A program made the translations under genes and the position numbers. A DNA stretch of 64,000 nt from Caballeronia cordobensis (GTDB lineage Bacteria; Pseudomonadota; Gammaproteobacteria; Burkholderiales; Burkholderiaceae): positions 62,001-126,000 of the forward strand of contig NZ_FCNY02000015.1 in the NCBI RefSeq assembly GCF_001544575.2, written 5' to 3'. Positions 1 to 8,695 of this stretch are shown piece by piece. The notes below the pieces were generated by a model, which ran no database searches, was not told where the DNA came from, and saw only the letters and a list, made by a program, of their open reading frames with translations. The number at the start of each line of letters is the position of its first letter. Position 1 is the stretch's first letter.

Positions 1-1557
1 GTGCTCGCGTGGTATCCGCCGCGCCCGCCCGACCGCATGACGCTCGCGGCCAGTTCGCCGCTGCGCGACGCATATCGCGGCGGCGTGCGCAGCGGCGTCG
101 TCAAGATGGTGTCGGGGCTCGACAATCAGTTGAAGATCGTCGCGTTCCGGCGCGTCGGCGCGTATCCGGTCTACGTGTCGAGCGGCTATCCGATCGCGAC
201 GATCTGGTCCGCATGGTGGAAGCATCTGAGCGTGCTCGCGCTGTCGATCTTCGCGCCGTGCGTGGTGCTGTGGGGCGTGATCGGCCAGTCGCTGCGGCGG
301 CTCGCGACGGAAGAAGAAGCGTGGGAGCGCTGGCAGGCGGAAGCGTCGATGCGCCGCTCGATCGAATCCGCGTACCGGCAGGCGCGCAAGATGGAAGCGC
401 TCGGCAATCTCGTCGGCAGCGTCGCGCACGACTTCAACAATCTGCTGATGATCGTCTCGACCAACGTGCAGATCGCGCGGCGGCGCGGCGCGCCCGGCCT
501 CGATCGCGAGCTGACGGCGATGGAGCGCGCGCTGAAAAGCGGCCAGTCGCTCACGCGCCAGTTGCTCGGCGTCGCGCGCAAGCAGCCGTTGCGCAGCGAG
601 ATCATCGCCATCGGCAAATGGGTGCCGGCCGGGCGCGAGTTGCTGCGCGCGTCGCTCGGGGCGAAAGTGGCGCTCAACGTCGAGGTCGCGCCCGACCTGT
701 GGGCGATCCGCGTCGATCCGGCGGAACTGGAACTCGCGCTCATCAATGTGGCGGTGAACGCGCGCGACGCGATGCCCAATGGCGGCACCTTCACCGTGCG
801 CGCGGACAACGTGCGCTTTCGTCATCAGGACGGCTTTCCGATCACCGGCGAATTCGTGCAGATCACGCTGGAGGACAACGGTTTCGGCATGAGTTCCGAC
901 GTGCTCGGGCGCGCGTTCGAGCCGCTTTTCACGACCAAGCCCAAAGGCATGGGCACAGGGCTCGGCCTGCCGCAGGTGTTCGCGTTCTGCGAGCGCGCGG
1001 GCGGGCTCGCGACCATCGACAGCGCGGTCGGCGCGGGCACGGCCGTGCGCCTGTATCTGCCGCGCGCGCCGGCGGCGGGCGCGACGGAGGCGACGGCGGC
1101 CGAAGAACAGGCCACCGAGAAGGAAGCCGACGGCTTGCGCGTGCTGCTCGTCGAAGATAACGAAGAGGTGGCCGCCGGCACTGAGGCACTGCTCACGATG
1201 ATGGGCCACCACGTCACCTACGTCTTCAACGCCGATACCGCCGCGACGGTGCTCGAAGCCGCGCGCGCCGACGCATCGACGGAATTCCCGTTCGACGTGG
1301 TGCTGTCCGACATCCACATGCCGGGGCAGATGAACGGCATCGATCTCGCGGAAATGCTCCAGCGCGCCGAGCCGCATCTTCCGGTGATTCTCGTGACCGG
1401 CTACGCCGAGGAGCTCGACCGCGCGCGGCAGGTCGGCGCGCGCGTGCTGTCCAAACCGTTCGATATCGCGTTGCTCGACTCGCTGTTGCGCGCGATTCGC
1501 GAGCGCGTGCACACGCCGGGCGTGGACAGCCGCACCGCGCGTTCCGCCGACCGCTGA
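1..1557 (+). CDS. Hybrid sensor histidine kinase with C-terminal receiver (5' end outside window)
   Basis: Reads open from the window edge, so the N-terminus is missing. What is visible is the end of a periplasmic sensor segment, one membrane helix (about residues 74-95 of the visible part) and a HisKA domain with the H-box VAHDFNN (His about 143). A HATPase follows with N-box NARDAMPNGG and G-boxes DNGFGM and GMGTGLGL. The C-terminal receiver domain has VLLVEDN and the phosphoacceptor in VVLSDIHMP (Asp about 437). A kinase with its own receiver usually passes phosphate to a separate partner, and no such partner is visible nearby. The signal sensed is unknown. Family call is confident, role is not. 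Confidence 0.9.
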   Translation: MLAWYPPRPPDRMTLAASSPLRDAYRGGVRSGVVKMVSGLDNQLKIVAFRRVGAYPVYVSSGYPIATIWSAWWKHLSVLALSIFAPCVVLWGVIGQSLRRLATEEEAWERWQAEASMRRSIESAYRQARKMEALGNLVGSVAHDFNNLLMIVSTNVQIARRRGAPGLDRELTAMERALKSGQSLTRQLLGVARKQPLRSEIIAIGKWVPAGRELLRASLGAKVALNVEVAPDLWAIRVDPAELELALINVAVNARDAMPNGGTFTVRADNVRFRHQDGFPITGEFVQITLEDNGFGMSSDVLGRAFEPLFTTKPKGMGTGLGLPQVFAFCERAGGLATIDSAVGAGTAVRLYLPRAPAAGATEATAAEEQATEKEADGLRVLLVEDNEEVAAGTEALLTMMGHHVTYVFNADTAATVLEAARADASTEFPFDVVLSDIHMPGQMNGIDLAEMLQRAEPHLPVILVTGYAEELDRARQVGARVLSKPFDIALLDSLLRAIRERVHTPGVDSRTARSADR

Positions 1558-1726
1558 TCCGAGCGCTTTTTCTACGCGCGCTTGTAAAAGCGCGTCCGCG
1601 TTTGATCCCCGATGACAGGCGCGCGCCGCCCGCGCCGATCCGGCACGCGAGTTGCGTGAATCCCCTCATGCACGGCGACACCACGTTGCCGATCCCAAGG
1701 AATTCCGCCCATCGCCGGAGGAGACT

Positions 1727-3136
1727 ATGCGACACACCGTCATCGGAGTTTTCGACACATTCGCGCAAGCCGAGGACGCGCGCTCGGCCCTGATCGCGGC
1801 CGGCTTCCCGCGCGCGGATATCGAGTTGCAGGCCAATCCGAAACGCGACGACGCCGCCGCGCCCTCCGACATGCCCGACGCGCAAACGCACGCCGAGCCG
1901 GGTTTTCTGGCGAACATCGAGCGCTTTTTCAGCATGCTCTTCGGCGGACGCGATCAGCCGCCCGAAGTCGCGCATTATTCCGAGGCCGTGCGGCGCGGCG
2001 CGGTGCTCGTTGCGGTCGATACGCCGAGCGTCGAGCAGGCGGACGTCGCCCGCGCGACGCTGAGCGACCAGGGCGCGATCGATATCGACGAGCGCGCGGC
2101 AAGCTGGACGACGCTGGAACACGGCACGCCCGCTTCCACGGCGGCGGCTGACGACCGCGATCATTCGGTGCTCGACGAACTCGGGCTCGGACGCGGCAGC
2201 GCCGTGCCCGGCCGCGAGCCGATCAACGACCCGGACGCCACGCCGGCGATGCGTGCGCGGGCATATCCGCGCGCCGATGTCGGCGATCCGGCCGCACTCG
2301 CGCCGCGCGATTACGTCAGCGACCCGGCCGACGATCCGCTGATGCCGCGCCAGGGCATGCAGTCGCAATCGCAGTCGATGCAGTCGCAGTCCCAATCGAC
2401 GCAATCGATGATGAGCAAAGACCCGCTTGCAGGACGCGATCCGCTGACAGGCCGCGATCCGTACGCGACGACCGGCATCGATCCGCTTGCCGATCCGCTC
2501 GCCGGCACGCCCGCCGATCCGCTCGCGGCGCGCACCGAACTCACGGGCGAATCGCTATCGGAGCGCGATGCGCTCGCGGGCCGCGATCCGCTGCGCACGA
2601 CGGGCGCCGTTCCGCCCGAGCGCGCCGCGATGGACGATCCGCTGAAGGCGCGCGACCCGCTGCCGGGCGTGCGCACCGACACGGCGTCGGAATGGCGCTC
2701 GGTCGAACCGCTCAGCCCGCTCGACGAACCGGCGGCGCCGTATCAGCCGGGCGCGGCGCGCGCAGTGGGATCGTCGCCGGATCCGGTCGTGACATCGGCG
2801 GGCACGCAGGCATCGGGGCCGGTCGGTCCGTCGCCCACGATGTATCCGCAAACCACGCCCAACGAGTTCATGGAGTACGAGGAGGACTTCCGCGCCGACT
2901 ATGAATCCAAATATTCGGCGACGGGCGAGCCGTACGAGGACTATCAGGGCGCGTATCGCTATGGCGCGACGCTCGGCAACGACGATCGCTACCGCAGCCG
3001 CGCGTGGGACGATCAGATGGAGTACGAGACGAAACGCGACTGGGAAAGCAAGCATCCCGAAGGCGATACGTGGGAGCGCTTCAAGGCCGCGATTCGCCAC
3101 GGCTGGGATCGCGTGACGGGGCATCATCACGTTTGA
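1727..3136 (+). CDS. Stress-type protein with long low-complexity DPL-rich linker
   Basis: 469 residues. ATG chosen because GGAGGA lies a few bases upstream. The N-terminus (MRHTVIGVFDTFAQAEDARSAL) resembles the alpha/beta fold of general stress protein 17M-like domains. The middle is disordered: a run of Gln/Ser repeats about residues 207-225, then many DPLAGRDPL-type repeats. The acidic/aromatic C-terminus (EYEEDFRADYESKY, later WERFKAAIRHGWDRVTGHH) looks like a separate small helical module common in stress proteins of this group. No enzyme motif seen. Function unknown; a role in envelope or desiccation stress is a guess from composition. Confidence 0.7.
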   Translation: MRHTVIGVFDTFAQAEDARSALIAAGFPRADIELQANPKRDDAAAPSDMPDAQTHAEPGFLANIERFFSMLFGGRDQPPEVAHYSEAVRRGAVLVAVDTPSVEQADVARATLSDQGAIDIDERAASWTTLEHGTPASTAAADDRDHSVLDELGLGRGSAVPGREPINDPDATPAMRARAYPRADVGDPAALAPRDYVSDPADDPLMPRQGMQSQSQSMQSQSQSTQSMMSKDPLAGRDPLTGRDPYATTGIDPLADPLAGTPADPLAARTELTGESLSERDALAGRDPLRTTGAVPPERAAMDDPLKARDPLPGVRTDTASEWRSVEPLSPLDEPAAPYQPGAARAVGSSPDPVVTSAGTQASGPVGPSPTMYPQTTPNEFMEYEEDFRADYESKYSATGEPYEDYQGAYRYGATLGNDDRYRSRAWDDQMEYETKRDWESKHPEGDTWERFKAAIRHGWDRVTGHHHV

Positions 3137-3165
3137 CGCGCGGGAATTTTCGCGCTGATGGAAGA

Positions 3166-3190
3166 ACGGCCCGCGCTTGCGGGCCGTTTG
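3166..3190. terminator. Bidirectional terminator between convergent genes
   Basis: Perfect stem ACGGCCCGC / GCGGGCCGT (3166-3174 and 3179-3187) with a 4-nt loop, followed by TTTGCTT. It sits between the ends of the stress protein (+) and the FMN reductase (-). Confidence 0.7.
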
Positions 3191-3208
3191 CTTGTCAAAG
3201 GTGAGCGC

Positions 3209-3760
3209 TTACACTGTGCGGTCGCGCACCCATGCGGCGTACTTGTCCATGAACGTCTGCAGGTACTTGCGCGTGTCCTCGCTCACGATGTTGCCGTTCG
3301 CGTCGATACGGCTTTCGTCGTGCTTGATGTACATCTCCGGCTGATTCATCAACACGATATCGAGATACGCGCACACGCCGCGCAGATGCGATTGCGCGAT
3401 GGCCGTGCCGATCGCCCCGACCGACGTGCCGATGATCGCGCCCGGCTTGCCGCCCCACACGCTCTGCCCCCACGGACGCGAGGCCCAGTCGAGCGCGTTC
3501 TTCAGCACACCGGGCATCGAGCGGTTGTATTCGGGCGTGACGATCAGAAGGCCGTCGGCATCGGCGATCTGTTGCTTGAATGCGCGCGCGACTTCGGGAA
3601 AGTCGCTGTCGTAGTCCTGGCTATACAGCGGCAGGCCGCCGATATCGACGAAGTCGAAGGAAAAATCACTCGGCGCGAGCGATGCAAGCGCGTGCGCGAG
3701 TTGCTTGTTGAACGAATCCCGCCGCAGGCTTCCAACGACCACCGCGATCTTCAAGGCCAT
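3209..3760 (-). CDS. NADPH-dependent FMN reductase (ChrR/YieF-like quinone reductase)
   Basis: 183 residues, full length for the family. N-terminal flavodoxin-like phosphate loop GSLRRDSFNKQLA and the family signature TPEYNRSMPGVLKNALDWASR are intact. Such enzymes reduce quinones, chromate or azo dyes with two electrons from NAD(P)H using bound FMN in the cytoplasm. It stands alone, convergent with the stress protein. No regulator is adjacent. The physiological substrate cannot be told from sequence. Confidence 0.9.
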   Translation of the reverse strand: MALKIAVVVGSLRRDSFNKQLAHALASLAPSDFSFDFVDIGGLPLYSQDYDSDFPEVARAFKQQIADADGLLIVTPEYNRSMPGVLKNALDWASRPWGQSVWGGKPGAIIGTSVGAIGTAIAQSHLRGVCAYLDIVLMNQPEMYIKHDESRIDANGNIVSEDTRKYLQTFMDKYAAWVRDRTV

Positions 3761-4239
3761 GACATTTCCCTCGTGAATGGTTGAAAAGATGAATGACCGG
3801 ACGATGCTCCCGACCGGAAAACGCCGCCCTCATGACGACGTGCGAGCACATGATAGGCGCAACGCAAGGAAACCGTCTTCGATACCCGCCGATGCATTCC
3901 GCCTATTTTTGCGATGAATCGTGCAATCTACCTCGCGCCGCGACGCCACGCGGTTCGCGGCGAGCTATCCCCACGGTTATCCACAGTTTCTGTGGATAAG
4001 TTTGGGGTAAGTGTTCCGGCTTTCATTTTTTGATACGCAGACGAAACACGGTGCACCCGAATGGGCGGCGCGCCTGCTCAGGTAGACGAATTTCGCGCGT
4101 GGATAGAGGCGAATTGCGCGCCAGCATTCCACCACTCCTGACAACAATGTATTGGTTCAATCGGTATTTTTGTCCAATAGCTTTACTCGTAGACTTCCTC
4201 TCAAGCGTCATCCGACGCAAAGCCATCCTGGAGGTTACG
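3761..4239. other. Intergenic region with inverted DnaA-box pair
   Basis: No convincing gene in about 480 bp. It holds a perfect inverted pair of DnaA boxes near 3977-3999 (listed separately) and, closer to the downstream gene, an inverted repeat TATTGG / CCAATA (4150-4155, 4174-4179) in AT-richer DNA that probably contains that gene's promoter. Confidence 0.5.
3977..3999. promoter_or_regulatory. Inverted pair of consensus DnaA boxes
   Basis: TTATCCACA at 3977-3985 and its reverse complement TGTGGATAA at 3991-3999, separated by GTTTC. Both are perfect matches to the strong E. coli R1 DnaA box. It could also fold as a hairpin, but no T-run follows. Binding by DnaA is inferred from sequence only. 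Confidence 0.55.
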
Positions 4240-4479
4240 ATGAAAAAGATGCTGATCAGCGGTCTCGTCATGTCCGCGATTCTGGCCGCAGCGCCCGCGT
4301 TCGCTCAATCGACGTCCGCAGGAAAAACGCGCGCCGAAGTCAAGGCGGAACTCGCCAGCGCGCGGAGCGCCGGTGATCTCGACGCCATCAATTCGCTGAG
4401 CTACCCGCAACTGCGTCCGTACCAGGAGCGGCATGCGCAACTCCGTGCCGACATGCGCGACGGCGGCAGTTCGCGTTAA
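4240..4479 (+). CDS. Small secreted DUF4148-type protein
   Basis: 79 residues. ATG chosen because GGAGG lies upstream and a clear signal peptide follows (MKKMLISGLVMSAILAAAPAFA, cleavage after AFA). The mature part has the KTRAEVKAELASARSAGDL motif typical of the short DUF4148 periplasmic proteins abundant in Burkholderiaceae. Function unknown. It is monocistronic, followed by a strong terminator. Confidence 0.8.
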   Translation: MKKMLISGLVMSAILAAAPAFAQSTSAGKTRAEVKAELASARSAGDLDAINSLSYPQLRPYQERHAQLRADMRDGGSSR

Positions 4480-4551
4480 TTCGTAACCGGTTTGAAAATC
4501 AGAGCGGCAATCTGAACTGGCCCTCCTCCACCGTCGAACAGAAGGTGGTTT

Positions 4552-4582
4552 CGCCCGATGCGCTCGCATCGGGCGTTTTTTT
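4552..4582. terminator. Rho-independent terminator
   Basis: Stem CGCCCGATGC / GCATCGGGCG (4552-4561, 4566-4575), loop GCTC, followed by seven T on the + strand. It ends the DUF4148 gene and lies at the end of the converging transporter gene. Confidence 0.85.
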
Positions 4583-4587
4583 GTCTG

Positions 4588-5568
4588 CTACAGCAGGACG
4601 GTCAGACAGAACGTGACCGTGACGAGCGAAATCACGGTCGAGAAGAGAATCGTGCTCGACGTCACGCCACCGTCCCGCCGATAAAACTCCGCCAGCATGA
4701 ACGGTCCGGTGCCGGTCGGCAGCGCGCTGAGTATGACCGCCGACTTCGCCCAAAGCGGCGGCAAGCCGAACAGATGCAATGCCAGCCACCACGTCAGCAA
4801 GGGCTGAGCGAGCAGTTTGAGCGCGACGAGCGCGCTCGTCGTCTTGACGTTGTGCGCCTCGCCTTTCGCGCCGAGAAAGAGCCCGAGCGCGACGAGCGCA
4901 CAGGGGCTCGCCGCGCCGCCCAGCAGCTTGAGCAATGCTTCAGCGCCTTCCGGCACGCGCGCGCCCGAGCCGCTCAGCAACGCGCCCGCGACCGGCGCGA
5001 CCAGCAACGGATTCTTTGCGAGCGACTTTCCGACTTGCAAGAGCGTCGCGCCGATGTGCTTCTCCGTCTGAAGCCCGAGCTCGATCAGCACGATCGCCAC
5101 CGCGAACAACACGCACACGGTGAGGATCGTCGCGATCACGGCGGGCGCGAGACTCTCCTTGCCGAACGCGAGCAGACAAAGCGGTATGCCGACAAAGCCG
5201 GTGTTCGGGTAAGCGGCGTTCAAACCGTCGATGCTCGCATCCGCGAGATGACGCGACTGCATGAGGCGCACGGCGAGCGTGAGCAGAAAGATCACCGCCG
5301 AGCCGATGCCGAAAGCGGCGATGAACGCAGGCTGATCGAGCATGCTCCACGGCGTTTTCGCCATGATGTCGAAGAGCAGCGCGGGCAGCGCGAGATAGAC
5401 GACGAAGCGATTGAGTTCGGATGCCGCGCTCGGGCCGAGCTTGTTCAGCTTGCGGCATGCGTAGCCCGCGAAGATGAGGCCGAAGACCGGCAGGATGATC
5501 GTGAAGAGTGGCGTGAGCAGCGAAGGCAGTGATGCGAATGCTTGAAGCGACGGAACCGGCGAAGGCAT
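4588..5568 (-). CDS. AEC (auxin efflux carrier) family transporter
   Basis: 326 residues from the chosen ATG, giving MPSPVPSLQAF then the usual first membrane helix LLTPLFTIILPVFGLIFAGY. An upstream in-frame start at 5697 would add 43 unlikely residues and run through an iteron. About ten hydrophobic segments arranged as two halves, with the conserved LNRFVVYLALPALLF and the C-terminal half SAVILSALPTGTGPFMLAEFY. The family exports small organic acids or, in plants, auxin. Substrate unknown. No clear Shine-Dalgarno, so the start is moderately certain. Confidence 0.85.
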   Translation of the reverse strand: MPSPVPSLQAFASLPSLLTPLFTIILPVFGLIFAGYACRKLNKLGPSAASELNRFVVYLALPALLFDIMAKTPWSMLDQPAFIAAFGIGSAVIFLLTLAVRLMQSRHLADASIDGLNAAYPNTGFVGIPLCLLAFGKESLAPAVIATILTVCVLFAVAIVLIELGLQTEKHIGATLLQVGKSLAKNPLLVAPVAGALLSGSGARVPEGAEALLKLLGGAASPCALVALGLFLGAKGEAHNVKTTSALVALKLLAQPLLTWWLALHLFGLPPLWAKSAVILSALPTGTGPFMLAEFYRRDGGVTSSTILFSTVISLVTVTFCLTVLL

Positions 5569-5625
5569 GAGGCAGCTGCTTTGAGTGCGGAATGGAGAGA
5601 GCGTGAGGATACTCCTCATCGAAAA

Positions 5626-5642
5626 GGTGAGGCATTTCGGGA
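5626..5642 (+). repeat. Dispersed RepA-type iteron
   Basis: GGTGAGGCATTTCGGGA, matching the consensus of the origin array about 55 kb away at every conserved position. It lies just upstream of the AEC transporter start. Confidence 0.8.
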
Positions 5643-5873
5643 GTATCGCGACGGTGAGCCGCCTGCTTGGCGCGAGGCTCACTCTTTGACGAATCATCGG
5701 GATCGCGAAGCAAAGCCATCATCTCAGTCACATTGTTAGCTGGATGATGCAAGCCGTTGTTCCATAACGTATTAGATTTGCACGCCGATCAGGCTTGCAG
5801 CACATCGCGCGGCGCGCACCGTCTCGCTCCGCATCCATCTCATTCGAGGCGACGAAGGCCGATTCGGCTTTGA

Positions 5874-5890
5874 GGTGAGGCAATTCGGGA
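5874..5890 (+). repeat. Dispersed RepA-type iteron
   Basis: GGTGAGGCAATTCGGGA, all conserved positions kept. Second of three in this intergenic region. Confidence 0.8.
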
Positions 5891-6020
5891 GCGGCACCGC
5901 GGGCGCGAAGTTTGCATTCCGCCACGTCCTCGGCGCGAGGCAAATCCCCGCGAAGACAAGCACTTACGGGCTCACGCGGTTGCGGCGGCACGCGGGCGGA
6001 CGCCATCGCTGAAGGGGAAA

Positions 6021-6037
6021 GGTGAGGCAATGCGGGA
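6021..6037 (+). repeat. Dispersed RepA-type iteron
   Basis: GGTGAGGCAATGCGGGA, all GGTGAG and CGGGA positions kept. Third of three, about 65 bp before the lipocalin start. Confidence 0.8.
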
Positions 6038-6103
6038 GCCGCCCCGGACGGAACGAAGCTTGCTGCTCCGTCTTCCCTGAATCACTTCAACGACGCGGGA
6101 AAC

Positions 6104-6673
6104 ATGAACATCCGAAGATCCTGGGCATACGGCGCCGCCGCGCTTGCGTTGATCGGCGGCATCGCGACGCTGCTCGCGTGCTCATCGAACGGGGCGCGCA
6201 AGAGCGGCAACGACCATGTGCCGGAACCGTCGAAGGCGGTCGATCTCGATCGCTATCTCGGCCAGTGGCACGAGTTCGCGCGCTATGAGAACCGCTTCGA
6301 GCGCAACTGCGAAGCCGTCACGGCGAACTACGCGCGGCGTGACGACGGACTCGTGTCCATCGTGAATGCATGCAGGCAAGGCGGGCTCACCGGTCCGTAC
6401 CGCTCGGCGGAAGGCCGCGCGAAGGTCGTGCCGGGATCGAATGGAACGAAGCTGAAGGTGTCGTTCTTCGGCCCGTTCTACGTCGGCGACTACTGGATTC
6501 TCGATCACGCCGACGACTACACGTGGTCCATCGTCGGCGAGCCGACCGGCCGCTATCTGTGGATCTTGACGCGCGAGGCGAAACCCTCGGCGGAGTTGCG
6601 CCGCACGCTGATCGAGCGCGCGCGGGCGCTGGGTTACGACGTCACGATGCTGCGCGAGACGCAGCAGGCTTGA
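6104..6673 (+). CDS. Bacterial lipocalin (Blc-like lipoprotein)
   Basis: 189 residues. N-terminal membrane segment and lipobox LLACSS indicate a lipoprotein, probably anchored in the outer membrane. The lipocalin signature is clear: YLGQWHEFARYENRFERNCEAVTANY near the start of the barrel, and later WILDHADDYTWSIVGEPTGRYLWILTRE. Bacterial lipocalins bind lysophospholipids or fatty acids and help in envelope maintenance under stress. No operon partner in the same direction. Confidence 0.9.
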   Translation: MNIRRSWAYGAAALALIGGIATLLACSSNGARKSGNDHVPEPSKAVDLDRYLGQWHEFARYENRFERNCEAVTANYARRDDGLVSIVNACRQGGLTGPYRSAEGRAKVVPGSNGTKLKVSFFGPFYVGDYWILDHADDYTWSIVGEPTGRYLWILTREAKPSAELRRTLIERARALGYDVTMLRETQQA

Positions 6674-6686
6674 GCGGCACGCGCGC

Positions 6687-6953
6687 CTAGCTTCCCTTGC
6701 ACGCGACGAGCAACGAGTTCTGATTGTTCTCGGTGGTCTGGCCGAGCACGTCGTAACCGCTCGGACAGAGCACTTTGGCGTTATCGGTGCAATTGCGCCA
6801 GCCGCCATACGCGGGGCATTGGATCTGCTGCGTCGGGCGTCCATCGGCGGAAAAGAGCGGCGGCGCGCTGCTGCATCCGGCGAGCGCCCACGCGCTGCCC
6901 GCAAGCATGACTGAAAGGCCGATGGCACGGCCGGTTTTCATCCCGCGTTTCAT
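6687..6953 (-). CDS. Small putative lipoprotein
   Basis: 88 residues (84 if the second Met is used). Signal sequence followed by lipobox LAGC, then a short Cys-containing domain with four further cysteines (IQCPAY, NCTDN, VLCPSG, VACKGS) that could form two disulfides. No known family recognised. It converges on the lipocalin gene with only about 13 bp between them. Confidence 0.65.
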   Translation of the reverse strand: MKRGMKTGRAIGLSVMLAGSAWALAGCSSAPPLFSADGRPTQQIQCPAYGGWRNCTDNAKVLCPSGYDVLGQTTENNQNSLLVACKGS

Positions 6954-7045
6954 CTCATACCCCTTTGATTCTTGGTCGTTATTTTCGATTTCGGGAGTAT
7001 GCCACGCGAAGCTTTCGCGTCGATTTGCCTGTTCGCGAAAGCGCT

Positions 7046-8494
7046 TCAGACCGCGATGCCCAGCGCGGCGATCTTCTTGTACAAGGTTGCCCGCCCGATG
7101 CCGATTTTCTCCGCCGCATCCGCGACACGCCCGCCGCTTGCGCGCAACGCATCGGAGAGAAAGCGCCGTTCGAAGTCGGCCATCGCGTCGGCGTAAGACG
7201 GCATCGGAGGCTCATCGTCCAGCGGCGCGTCCGCCGGCGGCGCGAGCGCGAGACGCCCCGCATCGATGAACGCGCTCAGCATGCGCGCGTCGATGTGCTC
7301 GGTCTCCGACAGCATCAGCGCGCGTTCCAGCGTATTGCGCAGTTCGCGCACGTTGCCCGGCCACGAATACGCTTCGAGCAGGCGCAATGCGTCCTGGTGC
7401 AGCACGAAATGGCCGACCTGCCCAGGGCGCGTATCCGCCGACAGATCTTCGAGCGTCGCGTAGGCGAGCGCCTCGATATCGCCGGGCCGCTCGCGCAACG
7501 GCGGCGCGTGAATCGTCAGCACGTTCAGCCGATAAAACAGGTCCGCGCGAAAACGCCCCGCCGCGACGAGCGCAGGCAACTCCGCCGATGTCGCCGCGAT
7601 GATCCGCACATCCGCGCGCACGATGCGATTCGAGCCGAGCGGTTCGAACTCCTTGTCCTGCAAAACGCGCAGCAGCTTGCCCTGAAGCGGCAGCGGCATG
7701 TCGCCGATTTCGTCGAGAAAGAGCGTGCCGCCGTCCGCGAGTTCGAACTTGCCCACGCGGCCCTTGCGCTCCGCGCCGGTGTACGCGCCCGCCGCCGCGC
7801 CGAAGAATTCGACTTCGAGCAGCGTGTCCGGAATCGCGGCCACGTTCACGGTGACGAGCGGCTTGCCCGCGCGCGTCGATGCGCCGTGGATCGCGTGCGC
7901 GAGCAGTTCCTTGCCGGTGCCGGTTTCGCCGAGCAGCAGGACGGGCGAATCGACGAGCGCCGCGCGCCGCGCCTGGCGCTTCACTTCGAGACTCGCCGGA
8001 CTCGTGCCGACGAAGCTCGAAAACGTGTACTTCGCGCGCCGCGCCTGAGCCAGCGACTGACGCGTCGCGATCAGTTCCTGCTGCACGCGCGAGTAATGCG
8101 CGAAGAGCGGCGTGAGCGCCTTCATCTCGTCGAAAAGCGCAAAGCCGATTCCGCCGATGGTCGCGCCCGCTTCATCCTTCAGCGGCAGCCGCGTGACGAC
8201 GAGCGGTTCGCGGTCGGTTTCCAGCACGTCGAGCAAAATCGGCTTGCCGGTCGCGACGACTTCGCGCATGAGGCTGTTCGGAATGACCGCTTCACAGTCG
8301 AGGCCGATCGCGTCGAGCGGGTCCGCAAAGCCGAAACGCGCCGCGTAGCGCTTGTTGATCCACACGACGCGCGCGTCCGCATCGACGATGAAAGTGCCTT
8401 CGCTCAGATTCTCGAAGGTCTTGAAAAGCGACTCCATCGCGCGGCGCATCACGTCGCTGTAGTCCGCGGGGACGTTGATCCAGTCGTTGCGCAT
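7046..8494 (-). CDS. Sigma54-dependent activator with N-terminal PAS domain
   Basis: 482 residues from the ATG preceded by AGGAGC; a longer frame exists but lacks a ribosome site. PAS-like sensor about residues 20-130, AAA+ domain with Walker A GETGTGKE (189-196) and Walker B GGTLFLDEIGD, and a Fis-type HTH at the C-terminus (GGRVADAAEKIGIGRATLYKKI). The sigma54-contact loop reads GAYTGA (236-241) instead of the usual GAFTGA, a conservative change seen in active members. It is divergent from the hydroxybutyrate permease, whose promoter has a -24/-12 element, so it most likely activates that gene in response to a small-molecule or metabolic cue. Confidence 0.92.
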   Translation of the reverse strand: MRNDWINVPADYSDVMRRAMESLFKTFENLSEGTFIVDADARVVWINKRYAARFGFADPLDAIGLDCEAVIPNSLMREVVATGKPILLDVLETDREPLVVTRLPLKDEAGATIGGIGFALFDEMKALTPLFAHYSRVQQELIATRQSLAQARRAKYTFSSFVGTSPASLEVKRQARRAALVDSPVLLLGETGTGKELLAHAIHGASTRAGKPLVTVNVAAIPDTLLEVEFFGAAAGAYTGAERKGRVGKFELADGGTLFLDEIGDMPLPLQGKLLRVLQDKEFEPLGSNRIVRADVRIIAATSAELPALVAAGRFRADLFYRLNVLTIHAPPLRERPGDIEALAYATLEDLSADTRPGQVGHFVLHQDALRLLEAYSWPGNVRELRNTLERALMLSETEHIDARMLSAFIDAGRLALAPPADAPLDDEPPMPSYADAMADFERRFLSDALRASGGRVADAAEKIGIGRATLYKKIAALGIAV

Positions 8495-8534
8495 GGCGCC
8501 TGAAAGCTCCTCTTTCTCTTTATGGAGACGAAGG

Positions 8535-8550
8535 ATCTCAATTTCGAGAC
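8535..8550. promoter_or_regulatory. Palindromic operator / upstream activating site 1
   Basis: ATCTCAATTTCGAGAC, an imperfect copy of the perfect palindrome 82 bp downstream. A further half-site GGAGAC lies just before it at about 8524-8529. Probably bound by the divergently encoded sigma54 activator (inference from position). Confidence 0.55.
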
Positions 8551-8616
8551 GAGCCGGCAATCCGCATCTGTACTAATCTCTTGACTGCGCCGGTGCCCGC
8601 GCGCGGCTTTTCAGGC

Positions 8617-8632
8617 GTCTCCATTTGGAGAC
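8617..8632. promoter_or_regulatory. Palindromic operator / upstream activating site 2
   Basis: Palindrome GTCTCCATTTGGAGAC (six-base arms GTCTCC / GGAGAC), about 80 bp upstream of the -24 element. That is the usual distance for an enhancer site of a sigma54 activator. Confidence 0.65.
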
Positions 8633-8695
8633 ATGTGGCTGAAACGTGGCGATGTCATCCTCACCGGATGCCCGCCACGCCTTGTCTCGCGGCGC

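Larger units (their letters stand above)
5569..6103. other. Intergenic region carrying three dispersed iterons
   Basis: About 530 bp between the divergent transporter and lipocalin genes. It has no gene I can support and contains three near-identical copies of the RepA iteron, all in + orientation (listed separately). Confidence 0.6.

Noticed and set aside
3200..3216. Iteron-like GGTGAGCGCTTACACTG
   Set aside because: The CGGGA half is missing and it overlaps the end of the FMN reductase gene; probably chance.
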